From the NCBI RefSeq assembly GCF_000001735.4, contig NC_003075.7, positions 10,231,001 through 10,295,000 on the forward strand: a stretch of DNA of 64,000 nucleotides. Reading direction: 5' to 3'. Under the pieces are notes generated by a model that saw only the letters and a list, made by a program, of their open reading frames with translations, was not told the origin of the DNA and ran no database searches. This document shows, one piece after another, positions 11,901-23,853 of the stretch. Positions within the stretch are counted from its first letter, which is position 1. Every line of letters begins with the position of its first letter. This stretch comes from Arabidopsis thaliana (taxonomy: Eukaryota > Streptophyta > Magnoliopsida > Brassicales > Brassicaceae). A program made the translations under genes and the position numbers.

Positions 11901-14900
11901 TTAGGCAATTTTCCCAAAGATGCACACGCTTCAAAAGGTTCTTCTGGCAAGACTTCTTCGATAGGCACCACATTTGTTAAATAGATACATGAGGTGATAT
12001 GTTCTTCTGGCAAATCCCTCATATCAGGAACAGCTTCTACCAAACATGGATCTATGCCAACAAATTCTTCAACTGAGATTTGCGCTTGTGGAACAGCTTC
12101 TGCCACAGGCGAATTTGTGGAACCAAGAACGTTAGGTGAGCTTTGTTCATCACTAACAGCTTCAGAAAGACATGGGTGCATGGCATCATCAGCTTCTTCA
12201 TCCAAAATCTTTTCTTCAGGCAATTCTGACAAAGAAGGATACGTTTCGGGAGACTTTTCTGACAAGACTCCTTCCATTGTCAAAGAGAGACATGTGATGA
12301 CAGGTTCTTCTGGCAAGAACCTTTCCTCAGGAGCCACTTCTACCAAACACTGATCTATGCCAACAAATTCTTCATGTGAGATGTGCTCTAGTGGAAGAGC
12401 TTCTTCAAGAGACAAATTTGTGGAATCAGAAACTTCTTGGGAGATTTCTTCATCACTAACAGCTTCAGATGTATGTGTGGCATCATCAGTTTCTTCCTGC
12501 AAAAACTCTTCTTCAGGCAATTCTGCCAAAGAAGGATATGTTTCCAAAAGCTCTTCTGACAAGACCTTTTCAATAGCCACGGCTTTTGTCAAAGACAGAT
12601 ATGTGGTGTCAGGTTCTTCTGGCAAGAGCCTTTCATCAGGAACCGCTTCTACCAAACACGGATTGATGCCAACAAATTCTTCAAGTGAGACTTGTTCTTG
12701 CGGAACAGCTTCTGCCACAGACAATTTTGTGGAATCAAGAACTTCTGGTGATAGATTTGTTTCTGCAGCAGCTTTGGCACAAGATGGATGTGTAGAATCA
12801 ACAGATTTTTCTTGCAAGATATCTTCTTCAGGCAATTCTTCCAAATAATGAGACGATTCCAAAGTTTTTTCTGGCAATAATATTTCAGTAGGCATGGCTT
12901 TTGTCAAAGACAAACATGTGCTGGGAGGTTCTTCTATCAAGAACCTTTCATCAGGAACAGCTTCAGCCAAACATGGATGTATCCTAACAAATTCTTCAAG
13001 GGAGATTGGCTCTTGTGAAACAGCTTTTGGCACAGAAAATATTTTCGAATCAAGAACTTCTGGTGAGATTTTCTTGTCTTGAACAGCTTTGGGAAATGAT
13101 GGATGAGCAGCATCAGGTTCTCCTGCTGGGGTCATATTGTCAAGCACAGCTTCTTCCAAAGACTTTTCAGACAAGATCTTTTCTTGCGGTATGATTTCTG
13201 CAAAAGAAGGATATTTGGCAATAGACTCTCCTGGCAAGATCTTTTCATGGGGAATAGCTTCAAGAGATGGATAGTTGACCAAATGTTCTTCTGGCAAGAT
13301 CTTTTCAGCAGGAATAGCATCTTTCAGAGACGGGCATGAGATAATACGTTCTTCAGATGATATCTTTTCATTAGCAGAGTCTCCTGCAAACAAGGGATGT
13401 GCCATGACAGGTTCTTCTCGCAAAATTGTTACATCCGGAACGGCTTTTTCAGCCAATAACGAAGGGCACATGGTAAAAAATTCCCATGGCTTTTGAGAAT
13501 TCTCATCATGAAACAGAGTTTCCTCACACACTGGATCTGATAGGCAACTGGAAACATTTGAGTCTTCAGGAAGGTAAGAACCTGAACAAGATTCATCTTC
13601 AGAATTTTCATGGCGTGGATCATGTGCCATTTCTTCATATGTTATATCTTCTGATCCATCATTGTTGTCACTGTTAGCATCTTCCGAACAATAAGTACTA
13701 ATATCCCCAAAGTAATGCTCCAATTTCGGTTTTGGTACTCCATCAATATCACTCTCCGATTCTGATTCAATTGTATTACGAGCATCAACAAACTCATCTG
13801 CTTCACTCTCTTGTTCACTCTTATCTTCTCCTTCGTTCTCAATTCCTAGTGTTCCATCAATATTGTTGGCCTGGCTCTTACTTTGTTTTTCTCCCACAAT
13901 ATCTACCTCATCAAACAAAATATATGTCCTATCAAAGTCCCTTTGATTTTGCCTTACCCTGTCTGGTGTTACTGGGCCAAATTTTGACTCATGTAGCTCT
14001 GATGGTTCATCATCTTTGCGGCTTTTCTCCACCATCGATTCAAGTGTTTCTTTCTTCTCATCACAAACATTAGAAGCAGAAGGCACAAGTAGGTCTTCTG
14101 AGGGGCTATATAGGATATTATCATCTACCACTTCAATGCAGCCTTCGGGAACAGTTGAACCTATTCTATCAGCAGGACATAAGGACCCAGACAGGAATCC
14201 CTCTACTAGCTTCACTTCAGGCTTATCAACAGGACTTTGATTAATGACATACTCTATATAACCTGAACCAGTTATAGAATCACGAGCTTTTGATGACTCT
14301 TGGAAATCTGATTGTACTTGTGCTTCACTTTGTTCTTGCGCACCTGACTGCCCTTGCAGATAAGATTGGTCTACAATATCCGATAAATCTTGCATATTAG
14401 AGCTACGTGGCATGTCAACTGTGGACGTACTCCGAGAAGTTGTTGGTCTGTCATCAGTAAAAGAACTGAGATGAGCGCTGCACAGAAATTCAGGTTAACA
14501 AAAGAAATTGTCAGGATCGACTACACTTCAATGGACGAGAACTACTACATCTATATTTTAAAATAACCCACCCATTAGTTTCATCAGATGTAGACACTGC
14601 ATTTGATCTGCAAATGTTTCTTTGTGGTAACCTCTTTTTCTGTCATTTCAGCAAAAGCACAAATCAGGTAAGTCAGCAGACGATAGCCAAAAAAGCACAA
14701 GAATAAAAAACCATAGCCGTTGAGATGTCTAACGAAATATATTTTATCAGGTCACACGATTCTTTACTAGTCCATTCTGGTACGAGGTACAGTTGTAAGA
14801 AGACGAAAAGAGCTCATAACCAGAAAAGAAACTCTTAGTATAACCTAAACCAAAAAAAAAAAGATAATTACAAACCTTTCTTTTGCGGTGAGCCTGATCT

Positions 14901-16372
14901 CTCTGGACTTTGATATCATCTGTTTTACTGGGGTTGCTTAACTCCTTTCTAAAGAATGTTGGGTCTGAGTATTTTCTCAGACACGATCCAGGACCACCTA
15001 CAGCAAATCTGCAAGGAGGAAGAAAAGCAGCCACTTCAGAATAAAGATCCAATGCATTTTCTATATATATTAGGATGAACTAAAAGCTTGTCCCTTACCG
15101 GTCAAGCAGATGCAAAGGAGGAGGATCTCTGCATTGCTCATAACTTTCCATAACACACAGAGGCAAATCACTCTGAACAAAATGACTATGTCCATTCCTT
15201 ATACGAGGATGCCACTCAGAGCCTACAGCAGAAACAAAAACAAAAGACTAAGAATTTTTTTCTGTACAAAAGCTCATAAAAAATATGTCACACAAATTGT
15301 GGAGACTATGTGTTCATAAAAGCTTTCATCCCTATACACAAGTGAGGTGCATGACAGTATAACTACATAGAGAACCTTCAAACTAGAAAATCTAAAATAA
15401 GACCTGAAGCTTATAGATAAGAGTAAAGCCATACCTGCAGTGTATGCAAAATGTATGTGGCTTGTCTGCGATAGAACAGCCTTTTCAAGAGGTGAGAGCG
15501 CTGACTCTATCCGTCTAACACGGCTTGTCAACTTCTGACACCTAGATGCCGTTACAGTTACTTCTTCTTGTAAGCCGTTAAATACTTCTGCAGAAAATCT
15601 ACATGTAAGAAATGCCACCTGGTTAAAGAACTCTCTATCAGTTTACATTCACTTGACCATCTATGTTTCGTTCCATGGAGGAATGATACAAAAGACTAAA
15701 AAAGAATTTTGATTATGGGAGATTAACGTCTGTTTGCAAAACGCACTATGCCAATTCACTAACCTCCCCGGGTAAACAACCAAAACCTCATAATTCCTAG
15801 TTAAGTAAGAAACTTTAGTTTCTCATCATCAATAGATTAGATGTCCACATAAATTCCCAATCTTTACTTCATTTCAGCTGATACTCAAGTTAACAACTAT
15901 ATTGAGGTACTTCAAGGACATAACTCATCATTCAATAAATAAGACTTACACTTACTCAAAGACAATTAATTTGTTACTAAGTCTACGAACTAAGCTCAAA
16001 TATCAAAACTTTTGCGAAAAGCCCTAAGCCCTGAAGAAAATCAAATTATATAGCATGTTACTGAAACCCCTAATACTCAAACTAAAGATAAAATTGATGA
16101 GCTAAAACTCATCCTAATCACACGAAACAACTTCAAAACCTACAAAATCAGCTACAAGTATCAAAATTTCAATCTTCTGTATGTATGCAACAGTCGAAAA
16201 CGAGAACATACTCAGCGAGATCGCCTAACTGACGAAGAATACCGATGAGTCCAGCTACTTCAACAGCGCCGAGAATCGCCTTAGGTTCCTCATCTTCCAC
16301 GGAGGCGCTACGTTGAATCTCCGGCCCACCTAAGCTTAGCTCGTTCCGTATCTTGAACCTCACCAACGGCAT
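8947..16372 (-). CDS. WAVE5: SCAR-like protein WAVE5
   Basis: Seven exons on the minus strand: 16212-16372, 15435-15598, 15099-15222, 14876-15008, 14572-14639, 9111-14477 and 8947-9016. They join in frame to 2028 residues, the length I recall for At4g18600. Residues 1 to about 190 are a SCAR homology domain (MPLVRFKIRNE start, IGILRQLGDLAEF, LEKAVLSQTS, PGSCLRKYSDPTFFR), the part that binds the WAVE complex. Most of the protein is one acidic, repeat-filled exon. The C-terminus lacks the WH2, connector and acidic segments that SCAR proteins use to activate Arp2/3, so it probably joins the complex without directly activating it. The last intron is inferred: reading straight on from 9111 gives a stop after two residues, whereas splicing to 9016 gives the recalled length. 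The 5' border of the giant exon could be off by one base. Confidence 0.85.
10512..11213 (-). repeat. Six tandem 117-bp (39-residue) repeats in WAVE5
   Basis: Six consecutive units, each 39 codons, begin with EAV-F-x-E-x-I and contain a GSEA...TTETG...NKTFPEE core. They cover about residues 1305-1540 of WAVE5. Copies differ by a few residues and keep the frame, so this is an in-frame coding minisatellite. The repeats also keep an antisense frame open, which produces a spurious long plus-strand reading frame. Confidence 0.85.
11395..13010 (-). repeat. About six diverged ~315-bp coding repeats in WAVE5
   Basis: Six copies of a roughly 105-residue unit can be seen by the recurring motif EEFVGIDPCLVEAVPDE. 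Their anchors lie near 12980, 12665, 12360, 12050, 11735 and 11410. Each unit also carries variants of EEP..T.LSLTKA, YPSLAELPEE and DATHPS. They are more diverged than the adjacent 39-residue set, so they are probably older. They cover about residues 700-1250. Confidence 0.75.
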
Positions 16373-19300
16373 TGTCTCTCTCTCTTTCTCTCTCCCGCAG
16401 CAGAAATGAAACAGAGCTTAATAAATAAAAGCTGTGACCATTTAATTTAATCACTTTGACTCTTCTTCTTTATTAGAAATTTGAAACCTAATTAATTAAA
16501 GTCTCTGATGAATCATAATTAGAGAAGCCTAAAGTTAGATTCTCAGTCTCATGTGTCTGTACATTTGATTCAGCTTTTCCAGATAATTTCTCATTTTTAT
16601 TTGTTCTTACGTCCCTAACTTTTTTTGTAATTATGTATGGGCCTGAGATAATAACATGTATACGGGCCTTAATTGGGCTTATCGTTATTAGGCTCAATAG
16701 CTTATTTTATCATACTATTGCTGGGCTCTTACTTTACAAAGAAGGAAAAAAAACTGAAAAAAATATGACTCATAGAATTTGTTCACAAACAAAATATTAT
16801 CATACCAATATAAAATTAGCTGATGAATTATTATTTTTATACTTTTTATGTAACCAAAGGATTGTGGGCTATATAACATACCAACAGGCCCGGCCCAGAG
16901 CTAAAGATGGTGAAGCTAGGGCTTTAGGCATCACATTTTAGTAACAAAATTTGAGGCATCAAATTGTAAAATTGTTGGTGGTATAGTGGTCAACGCTTTG
17001 AATAACCTTCTTCTATGTGTCTAGTTTGAGTCTAACTTTTGTCAGAATTTGATTTTTTTTCCTCAATACCTCATTATTAATGGGTCAAACACATTTTTGC
17101 TTTAAGCAACAAAAAGACTTGGGCCGGCCCTGCATACCAATCTTCAGAAACTGTAGAGTGTCGAGTATTTTTATCACTAAAAAAGTTGGAAAATTTGAGA
17201 TATGATTTCTCTATGTCTTTTATGAATACAACAAAACCAACATTCATATATATTATCTTTTTTTGTCTTCTGGTTGATATTAGAAAGAAAGAAAAAAAAT
17301 ACAGAGAAACTTGTTTCAAAGTAGCTTTAGAGCACATTATAGAAGATTTTACATGGTTTATTACTGGTAACACACTGCAATGGCATATTCATTCCAACGG
17401 TTTTTCTTTCCATTAACTTAAAAGATGATTGATTACTAGTCACGACTTACGCCATCATTTCGTATCATAACTAAAGGAAAAAAATGCAATATAGACAGTC
17501 TTGTAACTTTCTTAACAAAAGAAAAGGCATTCTTGCTAAGGGCAAAAAAAAATACAAATACAATAGATATATATGAATCATATGTTCCCAGGTGAAAAAA
17601 CAGATGGACCCAAGTCCCACGTGAATTTTTATTTATTACCTTTTTATACTTATCTTTTGTTTTGGTATTGAGTGGATTTCTATTGATGTTGTGACAAAAG
17701 TATATCGAAAGATATATAGCCCCACACAAGATCTTCTCTTACAAAATCTTGCTTTTTACTTAGGGTTTTTCTCGTCGGATTCCTGTTCTCCGGTCACCGG
17801 AATCTTGATTTCACCGTCTGCAGTATTTTTATTCCCGACAAAGGGTACTAAATGTGTGTATCAAATAATATATATGCGCGTCTTTAATTATTATGTCTTC
17901 TCTTTTATTTCACTATTTTCATGCTTTTTATGTATTTCTGTCTTTGAACTTATTCCTTGAACTAGTACTTCTTGTCCGTGAGAAAACAATAGTTATACAC
18001 AATAAGTACACATTCTAGTAGGGTTGCCTTTTTCTTAACAACACATTAATAGATTGGCTACATTTCTATTTTGAAGTTGTGTATATGTCAGTCATCGACA
18101 CGTATTGATTTGAAAATTAATTTCAATAACTTGAACACATATACACGTAATAGTCATTGAATTGTACCTTAAAAATTGTAAAGCATTATCAAAAGAAAAG
18201 ACCGAGGATTGTTTTGTCCCTTTTAACATTCATGGGTAAGATAATGGAAATCTATATATTATGCGTCGTCCACTTTCAGACACATTTATGCTTAAGCAAT
18301 CACTCATTGTATCGTCAAAGATATGTTATTATAGTTAATATTCCACGTATATACAACTACAAAGTATCAACTAATATATGAATATGGTGTTACTATTTTT
18401 TCATTTCACGTATATGAAAAAGCACTTTTATAGAAATCATCACAAATTGGAATACCGTTGGATTTTCGAAAATAAAGAGGAGAAACAAACTTAGTAGGTA
18501 TTGCTACGAGTAGGATGATGACGGTCAATGTCGTCATCATTCATCAACGTTATTGTTGTAATTATTATAATTATTTCATTATCTATTTCTTATGTATAAA
18601 GTTATAGATGTAATAGGCTCCATAATTCAACAATAGCCACTAAATTAAGCAAGTTGGAGAAATTAATTAATAAACCATTATTAAAACTTATAATGATTGA
18701 TTTGGTTGCTAGTCGTACAATGGATAGCTTAAACTAATATTTTCTTAAGGAATTTTAAAAGAAGAGTATATCATAACAGTGTGTAAAGTAAATAGCTAGC
18801 CACATCAGTGACCAAAAAAGATAATTAACAAACCAAATAAAATAACAAATTTTGATCATTTGGAATAAAATTTATAAAAGGAACGAAAGCACCTTCTCAC
18901 GGGTCCCATCCATTGAAATATATTCTCTCTTTTTGCTCTATATAATAATAACGCGTACTAATTTGTAGTATATATTATTACAAAGTCGATATTTGATTGT
19001 TTTGTGAACGTTGATATATTAATTTTCTTGGATGATGACAAAAAAAGTCATAGAAAGTAACGTGTGAACATAGCATTAACAAAATACAAACATAATATAT
19101 AACCAAATATATGAAAATAGGATAAAATCTCATTGAATAGATCTTCTTCTATTCAAATATATAAATATTTGTTTGTCTATAAAATTAACAGAGCATTCAC
19201 ATTATCTAAAATAATAGTAAAATCAAAATAAAACTAAATAAAAATAACTCTGGTTTTATAACGATTGATTTTAAATATTAGTTTTTGTTGTAAAGAAATC

Positions 19301-19793
19301 ATTATATATGTCTGTAATATTTTTATACTGAGTTACATGATATTTAGTTATTATAGCGTAATTAACTAAGATAAGAAATTAACTAAAGTGATATTCTGAT
19401 TATTATTATTTTTGTTAGGACACGTACGTGGAAAAACTAAACACTATAGGTTACAAAACGGTATAATAAACTCACCATTACTGGAAAATGTTTGCATTTG
19501 ACTCAATAAGTAACTTATTATAAGTTACTGATATAATGCATAGTTTTGAAATTCTTAAATAAATTATTTTGGTTTCGCATGAAAATATGAAAGGAGAGAA
19601 ATTTATTATTGTCACTTATATATATATACATCGTAATCATTTTTTCGTGAATAATTCTCTCTCCCATTCCATTATTTCTCAGTATCTCTCTTTCTTTCCC
19701 TTACTTTATTGTTGCTTTTAAACCTTCAATTTGCTCATAAACCAAATATATAATATCAAAACAAACAAACAAAAAATCAGAATTCCCCTAATA
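16373..19793. other. Intergenic region between WAVE5 and LSH9
   Basis: Mostly AT-rich DNA without a supportable gene. It holds the WAVE5 upstream region, with TGGGCC/GGCCTT site-II-type motifs at about 16637-16690, and a hAT-type element (separate entry). A less AT-rich island around 17610-17850 has a CACGTG G-box and resembles a promoter plus short leader, but no convincing protein follows. The last 1 kb before LSH9 is the likely LSH9 promoter. Confidence 0.5.
16885..17132. mobile_element. Short non-autonomous hAT-type element
   Basis: A 248-bp element bounded by 13-bp terminal inverted repeats, CAGGCCCGGCCCA at the left and the complement of TGGGCCGGCCCTG at the right, with one mismatch. 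It is flanked by a perfect 8-bp direct repeat CATACCAA at 16877-16884 and 17133-17140. An 8-bp target duplication with CAGG-type ends is the signature of hAT transposons. There is no transposase coding capacity, so it would need a partner element to move. It lies upstream of WAVE5. Confidence 0.85.
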
Positions 19794-20369
19794 ATGTCTT
19801 CGGATCGTCACACACCGACGAAAGATCCACCGGATCATCCGTCTTCTTCCTCCAACCACCACAAGCAACCACTTCCTCCTCAACCGCAGCAACCACTCAG
19901 CCGCTATGAATCGCAGAAACGCCGCGACTGGAACACGTTCGTCCAATACCTAAAATCACAAAATCCACCGTTGATGATGTCTCAATTCGACTACACGCAC
20001 GTGCTAAGTTTCCTAAGGTACTTAGATCAGTTTGGTAAGACCAAAGTACATCATCAAGCTTGTGTCTTCTTCGGACAACCGGATCCACCAGGTCCGTGCA
20101 CGTGTCCTCTCAAACAAGCTTGGGGAAGCCTAGATGCTTTGATCGGACGGCTAAGAGCTGCTTACGAGGAACACGGTGGCGGGTCACCTGATACTAACCC
20201 GTTTGCAAACGGGTCGATCCGGGTTCACTTGAGGGAAGTGAGAGAATCTCAAGCCAAGGCTCGTGGGATTCCGTACAGGAAGAAGAAAAGGAGGAAGACT
20301 AAAAACGAGGTCGTTGTTGTCAAGAAGGATGTTGCAAACTCTTCGACTCCTAATCAGTCGTTCACTTGA
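19794..20369 (+). CDS. LSH9: ALOG-domain transcriptional regulator LSH9
   Basis: Single exon, 191 residues. A Ser/Pro/Gln/His-rich N-terminus is followed by the ALOG domain (about residues 38-165): [30 protein letters not shown], then a zinc-ribbon insert with [20 protein letters not shown], and [18 protein letters not shown] basic nuclear signal (KKKRRK) follows directly. ALOG/LSH proteins are plant nuclear DNA-binding factors derived from a transposon recombinase fold, acting at organ boundaries and in light responses. The start at 19794 is chosen because it opens the normal LSH N-terminus; an in-frame ATG 63 bases earlier would add a Lys/Ile/Asn-rich tail not usual in the family. I recall At4g18610. 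Confidence 0.92.
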   Translation: MSSDRHTPTKDPPDHPSSSSNHHKQPLPPQPQQPLSRYESQKRRDWNTFVQYLKSQNPPLMMSQFDYTHVLSFLRYLDQFGKTKVHHQACVFFGQPDPPGPCTCPLKQAWGSLDALIGRLRAAYEEHGGGSPDTNPFANGSIRVHLREVRESQAKARGIPYRKKKRRKTKNEVVVVKKDVANSSTPNQSFT

Positions 20370-23358
20370 TAAATTTATCATATAAAAAATTTCCAATATA
20401 GGTAATCAATTTTCAATTCTCTTTTTTTTCTCTCTAATTTAAAGTTTCGTATGATCTTTTAAAAAAATTGAAATTATTCTCTTTGGATATCTAGACTACA
20501 AAACTTATAATATCGGATTAATAATAGTGATTGATTCCATCAAATTTTCCCGATTTTCTATTGTCACTTACTTACCCTAATGCGTGTGTGTATATATATT
20601 TCTAAACTAATTTTGTACTCAAAATTGGATATGATTAAGAGAGAATAATATATCTTTCAAATGTAGCTTTTTTTGTTATTAATTAGCTATAATAATTAGA
20701 GTGTGTCCCAACTGTGAATGTATTTAAATGACAACATTTCTGTACGTTGCATGCATCATGATGTATAAACATACACTGGAATACATGTTGAAATGCACAA
20801 GTAAGTAAATAATATTTCTTACACTAAATGTATATACAATTAAGCATTACTTTTATGTATATATAGTTATATATATGCACACCTATACAAATATGTACAT
20901 GTATATATGTATTTTATTATATAATTATTTTCTATTGGAAGCATGATAATATGGGGAACTAGATTACAAGGTCTAGCGAGTGTAGCCCAATAATGTAAAT
21001 AAACAGCTCATGAGTTTAAAATAAGTACTCAAGCAATTAGGAAAAAAAACGAACATTTTGAATAAGCGCTAGCATTACCAAATTAGGATTTATATAAAAC
21101 GAACTTAGGATTCGAACCGGCAATTGATTAAGTTAAAACGATCGAGTCGGTAGAAAGAGTTTTCCGAAACCCTAGAATCCGGAGAGAGGCTATATATAGT
21201 GATGTACATATATGTCAATTAATATATGTTTGTAGCTTTTGTAGCTAGCTATATATTAGCCATAGACCATAGTATTTAATAATGATGGCTTGGAGCCATG
21301 AGTTTTAGCATAAGCTTGTTTTAATATGATTCCATGTTGCCCTGTTTCTTTATATACTAGTATACTATATGTTATTCATGAGTTTGGAAGTATCGGTTTG
21401 TTACAAATCGGAAGTTTTGATCTATCATATCTACTGTAGTTGCTAATTAACTCGGCTTACTTGCGCCCGTCTCATTTTCTTTGAGTGTAAAAATTTGTTG
21501 ATCATCAATAAATAATTTTACTGATAGAGATAAAAAAAAATAAAAAATTTGACGTATTCTTTTCTGTTAGACCGGATAAATAGACATTCAATCAAAGGTT
21601 TTTTTTTTATTAACCTACAAGGTAGTGAACTCCATTTGTTAGAACAACTTCCATTACCTTCGAACTTTTTTTATTCTTAATAACACAGAAAGTTGTGATA
21701 CGGTTGCAAAACAATTTATCAATGGTGCCGATAAGATTGTTCAGAGGGTGGCAATGGGCATTGGTTTCACTTGCTTACCATAAAGAAAGCAAGTTTGAGA
21801 AATACCAAAATTGCGATTCTGTTTTTGATTGTGACTTGTGAGCCCCAACAATATATGTATATATTTCAGCTTGAGCTCAATTCCCATATATGCTACAACT
21901 CTAAGACGCAATTTATGAAAATTTGGATTTTAAATAGTCATCATGTCCATGTTTCTCGAGATGGATATCTAAGAGAAGAATAATTTGAATTTTATAAGTT
22001 TATTAAGTCATATTTTTAATACTTAAATCCAAATATAATTTGTTCCATGTATTTTATTTTTATTCTTATAATACACTTATGGAAATCTATTCTATTTTAC
22101 TTCATATCTTTACCCATTTTTAATTTGCAATTTACCTTTATAATCCACTTATAAATATATATAAAAAAATCTATTACATTTTATCTCATGTCTTTACAGA
22201 TTACACATTGGAATTGAGTTTTTTTTTTCATCTAAAACTTTTGTTATTTATATAACCATGGAGGTGACACAATGCCGGCCGTTAAACATGATCTTAGTCT
22301 AGGAAGGCTAAACATAAAACCAAAGCCAAGAAAAGGACTAACAAACGGACTGGATAGTTTGAAACCCAAAACCAAAACAGAATGGATTTTGTGCTGTGTG
22401 GGGTGAAGCATAAATGTATAAATGGAAAATATCATCATTAAAGTTTGGGCTTATACGGGCCTTATTTCTAATAGGCAATAGACTGATGGAACATTGAATA
22501 TGCCTACCCTGGATATGTAGAACTTGCATGGCTCTCGGATTGGATACGTAGAACATTACACTTATGAAGGAAAAAAGATTGGATTCTTTTTTTTTCTGGT
22601 CGGCAACCAATTAAGAGAAACACTGTTATGTTTGTAAACAAGTGTGTGTTTCGCTAAATTCCATTGTGTGCTTTTCCGGTTTAAATGACATCTGTATTTA
22701 CCTCGTGGGCAATGACACATCTATCTATATTTAGCTCCAAAACATTGCTGCAGCAAATTTCCAAAATAGACCGACTAGATTTTAATATAATATTGGTAAT
22801 TTTTATCAGTTGGTAAGATATTTAATTCTTCGTGAAAAGATACTCGTATATCTCTCTTTCTGTTTAAATGGTTGATATAGTCAAAAGAAAAACCTTCAAA
22901 GAGGGTTTGTTAAAACCATATTCCCTATCACTCTTGTCAGAATACCCTTCACAGATGGTTTTGTTAATCTTTTTGATAAAACCAAGTTCCAGAATATGCA
23001 AGCCTTTTATCAAAAAGCAAAAGAAAGTTTCTAAATATGCCAACAAGATTGTGTAATTTTTCACTATACAAGGCAGTCAATACTTGTGTACAAGTTTATA
23101 TTGTAAAATGTTTTTTGGTTAGTATATAGTAAGAAGAATTCGAATCGAACTCTAAAGTTTAATATTACATGAAGAATTCGTAAATAAATTAAACAATATA
23201 AAACACTATAAAAATATTTTAGTCGGTGGCTTGCCTTCATTTATATGTACGTAGATTCGTTCGATATGCTTTAAAACAAGTGAATACGAAAATTCTAAAG
23301 TAAGACACGAAAATACACGTCGATAAAAGACAAACCCATTAGAAAAACAAAACAGAAA
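20370..23358. other. Intergenic region between LSH9 and PYL13
   Basis: AT-rich, with no supportable gene. A GGTTCGAATCC-type pol III B-box lies on the minus strand at 21108-21118, possibly a degenerate SINE. A diverged tandem duplication of about 110 bp runs at about 22040-22200. Two TATAAAA boxes at 23197-23203 and 23207-23213 lie about 150 bp before the PYL13 start and mark its promoter. Confidence 0.45.
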
Positions 23359-23853
23359 ATGGAAAGTTCTAAGCAAAAACGATGTCGCTCTAGCGTAGTC
23401 GAGACCATTGAAGCACCATTACCACTAGTGTGGTCCATCCTACGTAGTTTCGACAAACCACAAGCTTATCAACGTTTCGTCAAAAGTTGCACCATGCGCT
23501 CTGGCGGCGGCGGCGGCAAAGGAGGAGAAGGAAAAGGCTCCGTCCGGGACGTGACGTTAGTCTCCGGCTTCCCGGCGGATTTCAGCACGGAGAGGCTCGA
23601 AGAGCTAGATGATGAGTCTCACGTGATGGTGGTAAGTATTATTGGCGGTAACCATAGGCTTGTTAATTACAAATCGAAAACGAAGGTGGTCGCGTCGCCG
23701 GAGGATATGGCAAAGAAGACGGTGGTGGTGGAGAGTTACGTGGTGGATGTGCCGGAAGGAACTAGCGAGGAAGATACAATATTTTTTGTTGATAACATTA
23801 TTCGGTATAACCTTACTTCACTTGCTAAGCTCACAAAGAAAATGATGAAGTAA
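23359..23853 (+). CDS. PYL13: Non-canonical abscisic acid receptor family protein PYL13
   Basis: Single exon, 164 residues, START/Bet v 1 fold of the PYR/PYL/RCAR family. Visible landmarks are the first helix ([18 protein letters not shown]), the gate loop in the form SGFPA at residues 69-73, the latch HRL in GGNHRLVNY, and a C-terminal helix ending in LTKKMMK. Residue 38 is Gln where hormone-binding members have the Lys that pairs with the ABA carboxylate, and the gate has Phe71 instead of Leu. Published work on PYL13 as I recall it reports poor or no ABA response and ABA-independent inhibition of selected PP2C phosphatases, which these changes would explain. A Gly-rich insert (about 49-60) replaces a normal loop. 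I recall At4g18620. Confidence 0.93.

Noticed and set aside
16633..16941. Plus-strand frame of 102 codons upstream of WAVE5
   Set aside because: It runs into the hAT element terminus and has no protein-like pattern.
21108..21118. tRNA gene suggested by a pol III B-box
   Set aside because: No acceptor stem, anticodon arm or proper A-box can be drawn around it; kept only as a possible SINE relic.
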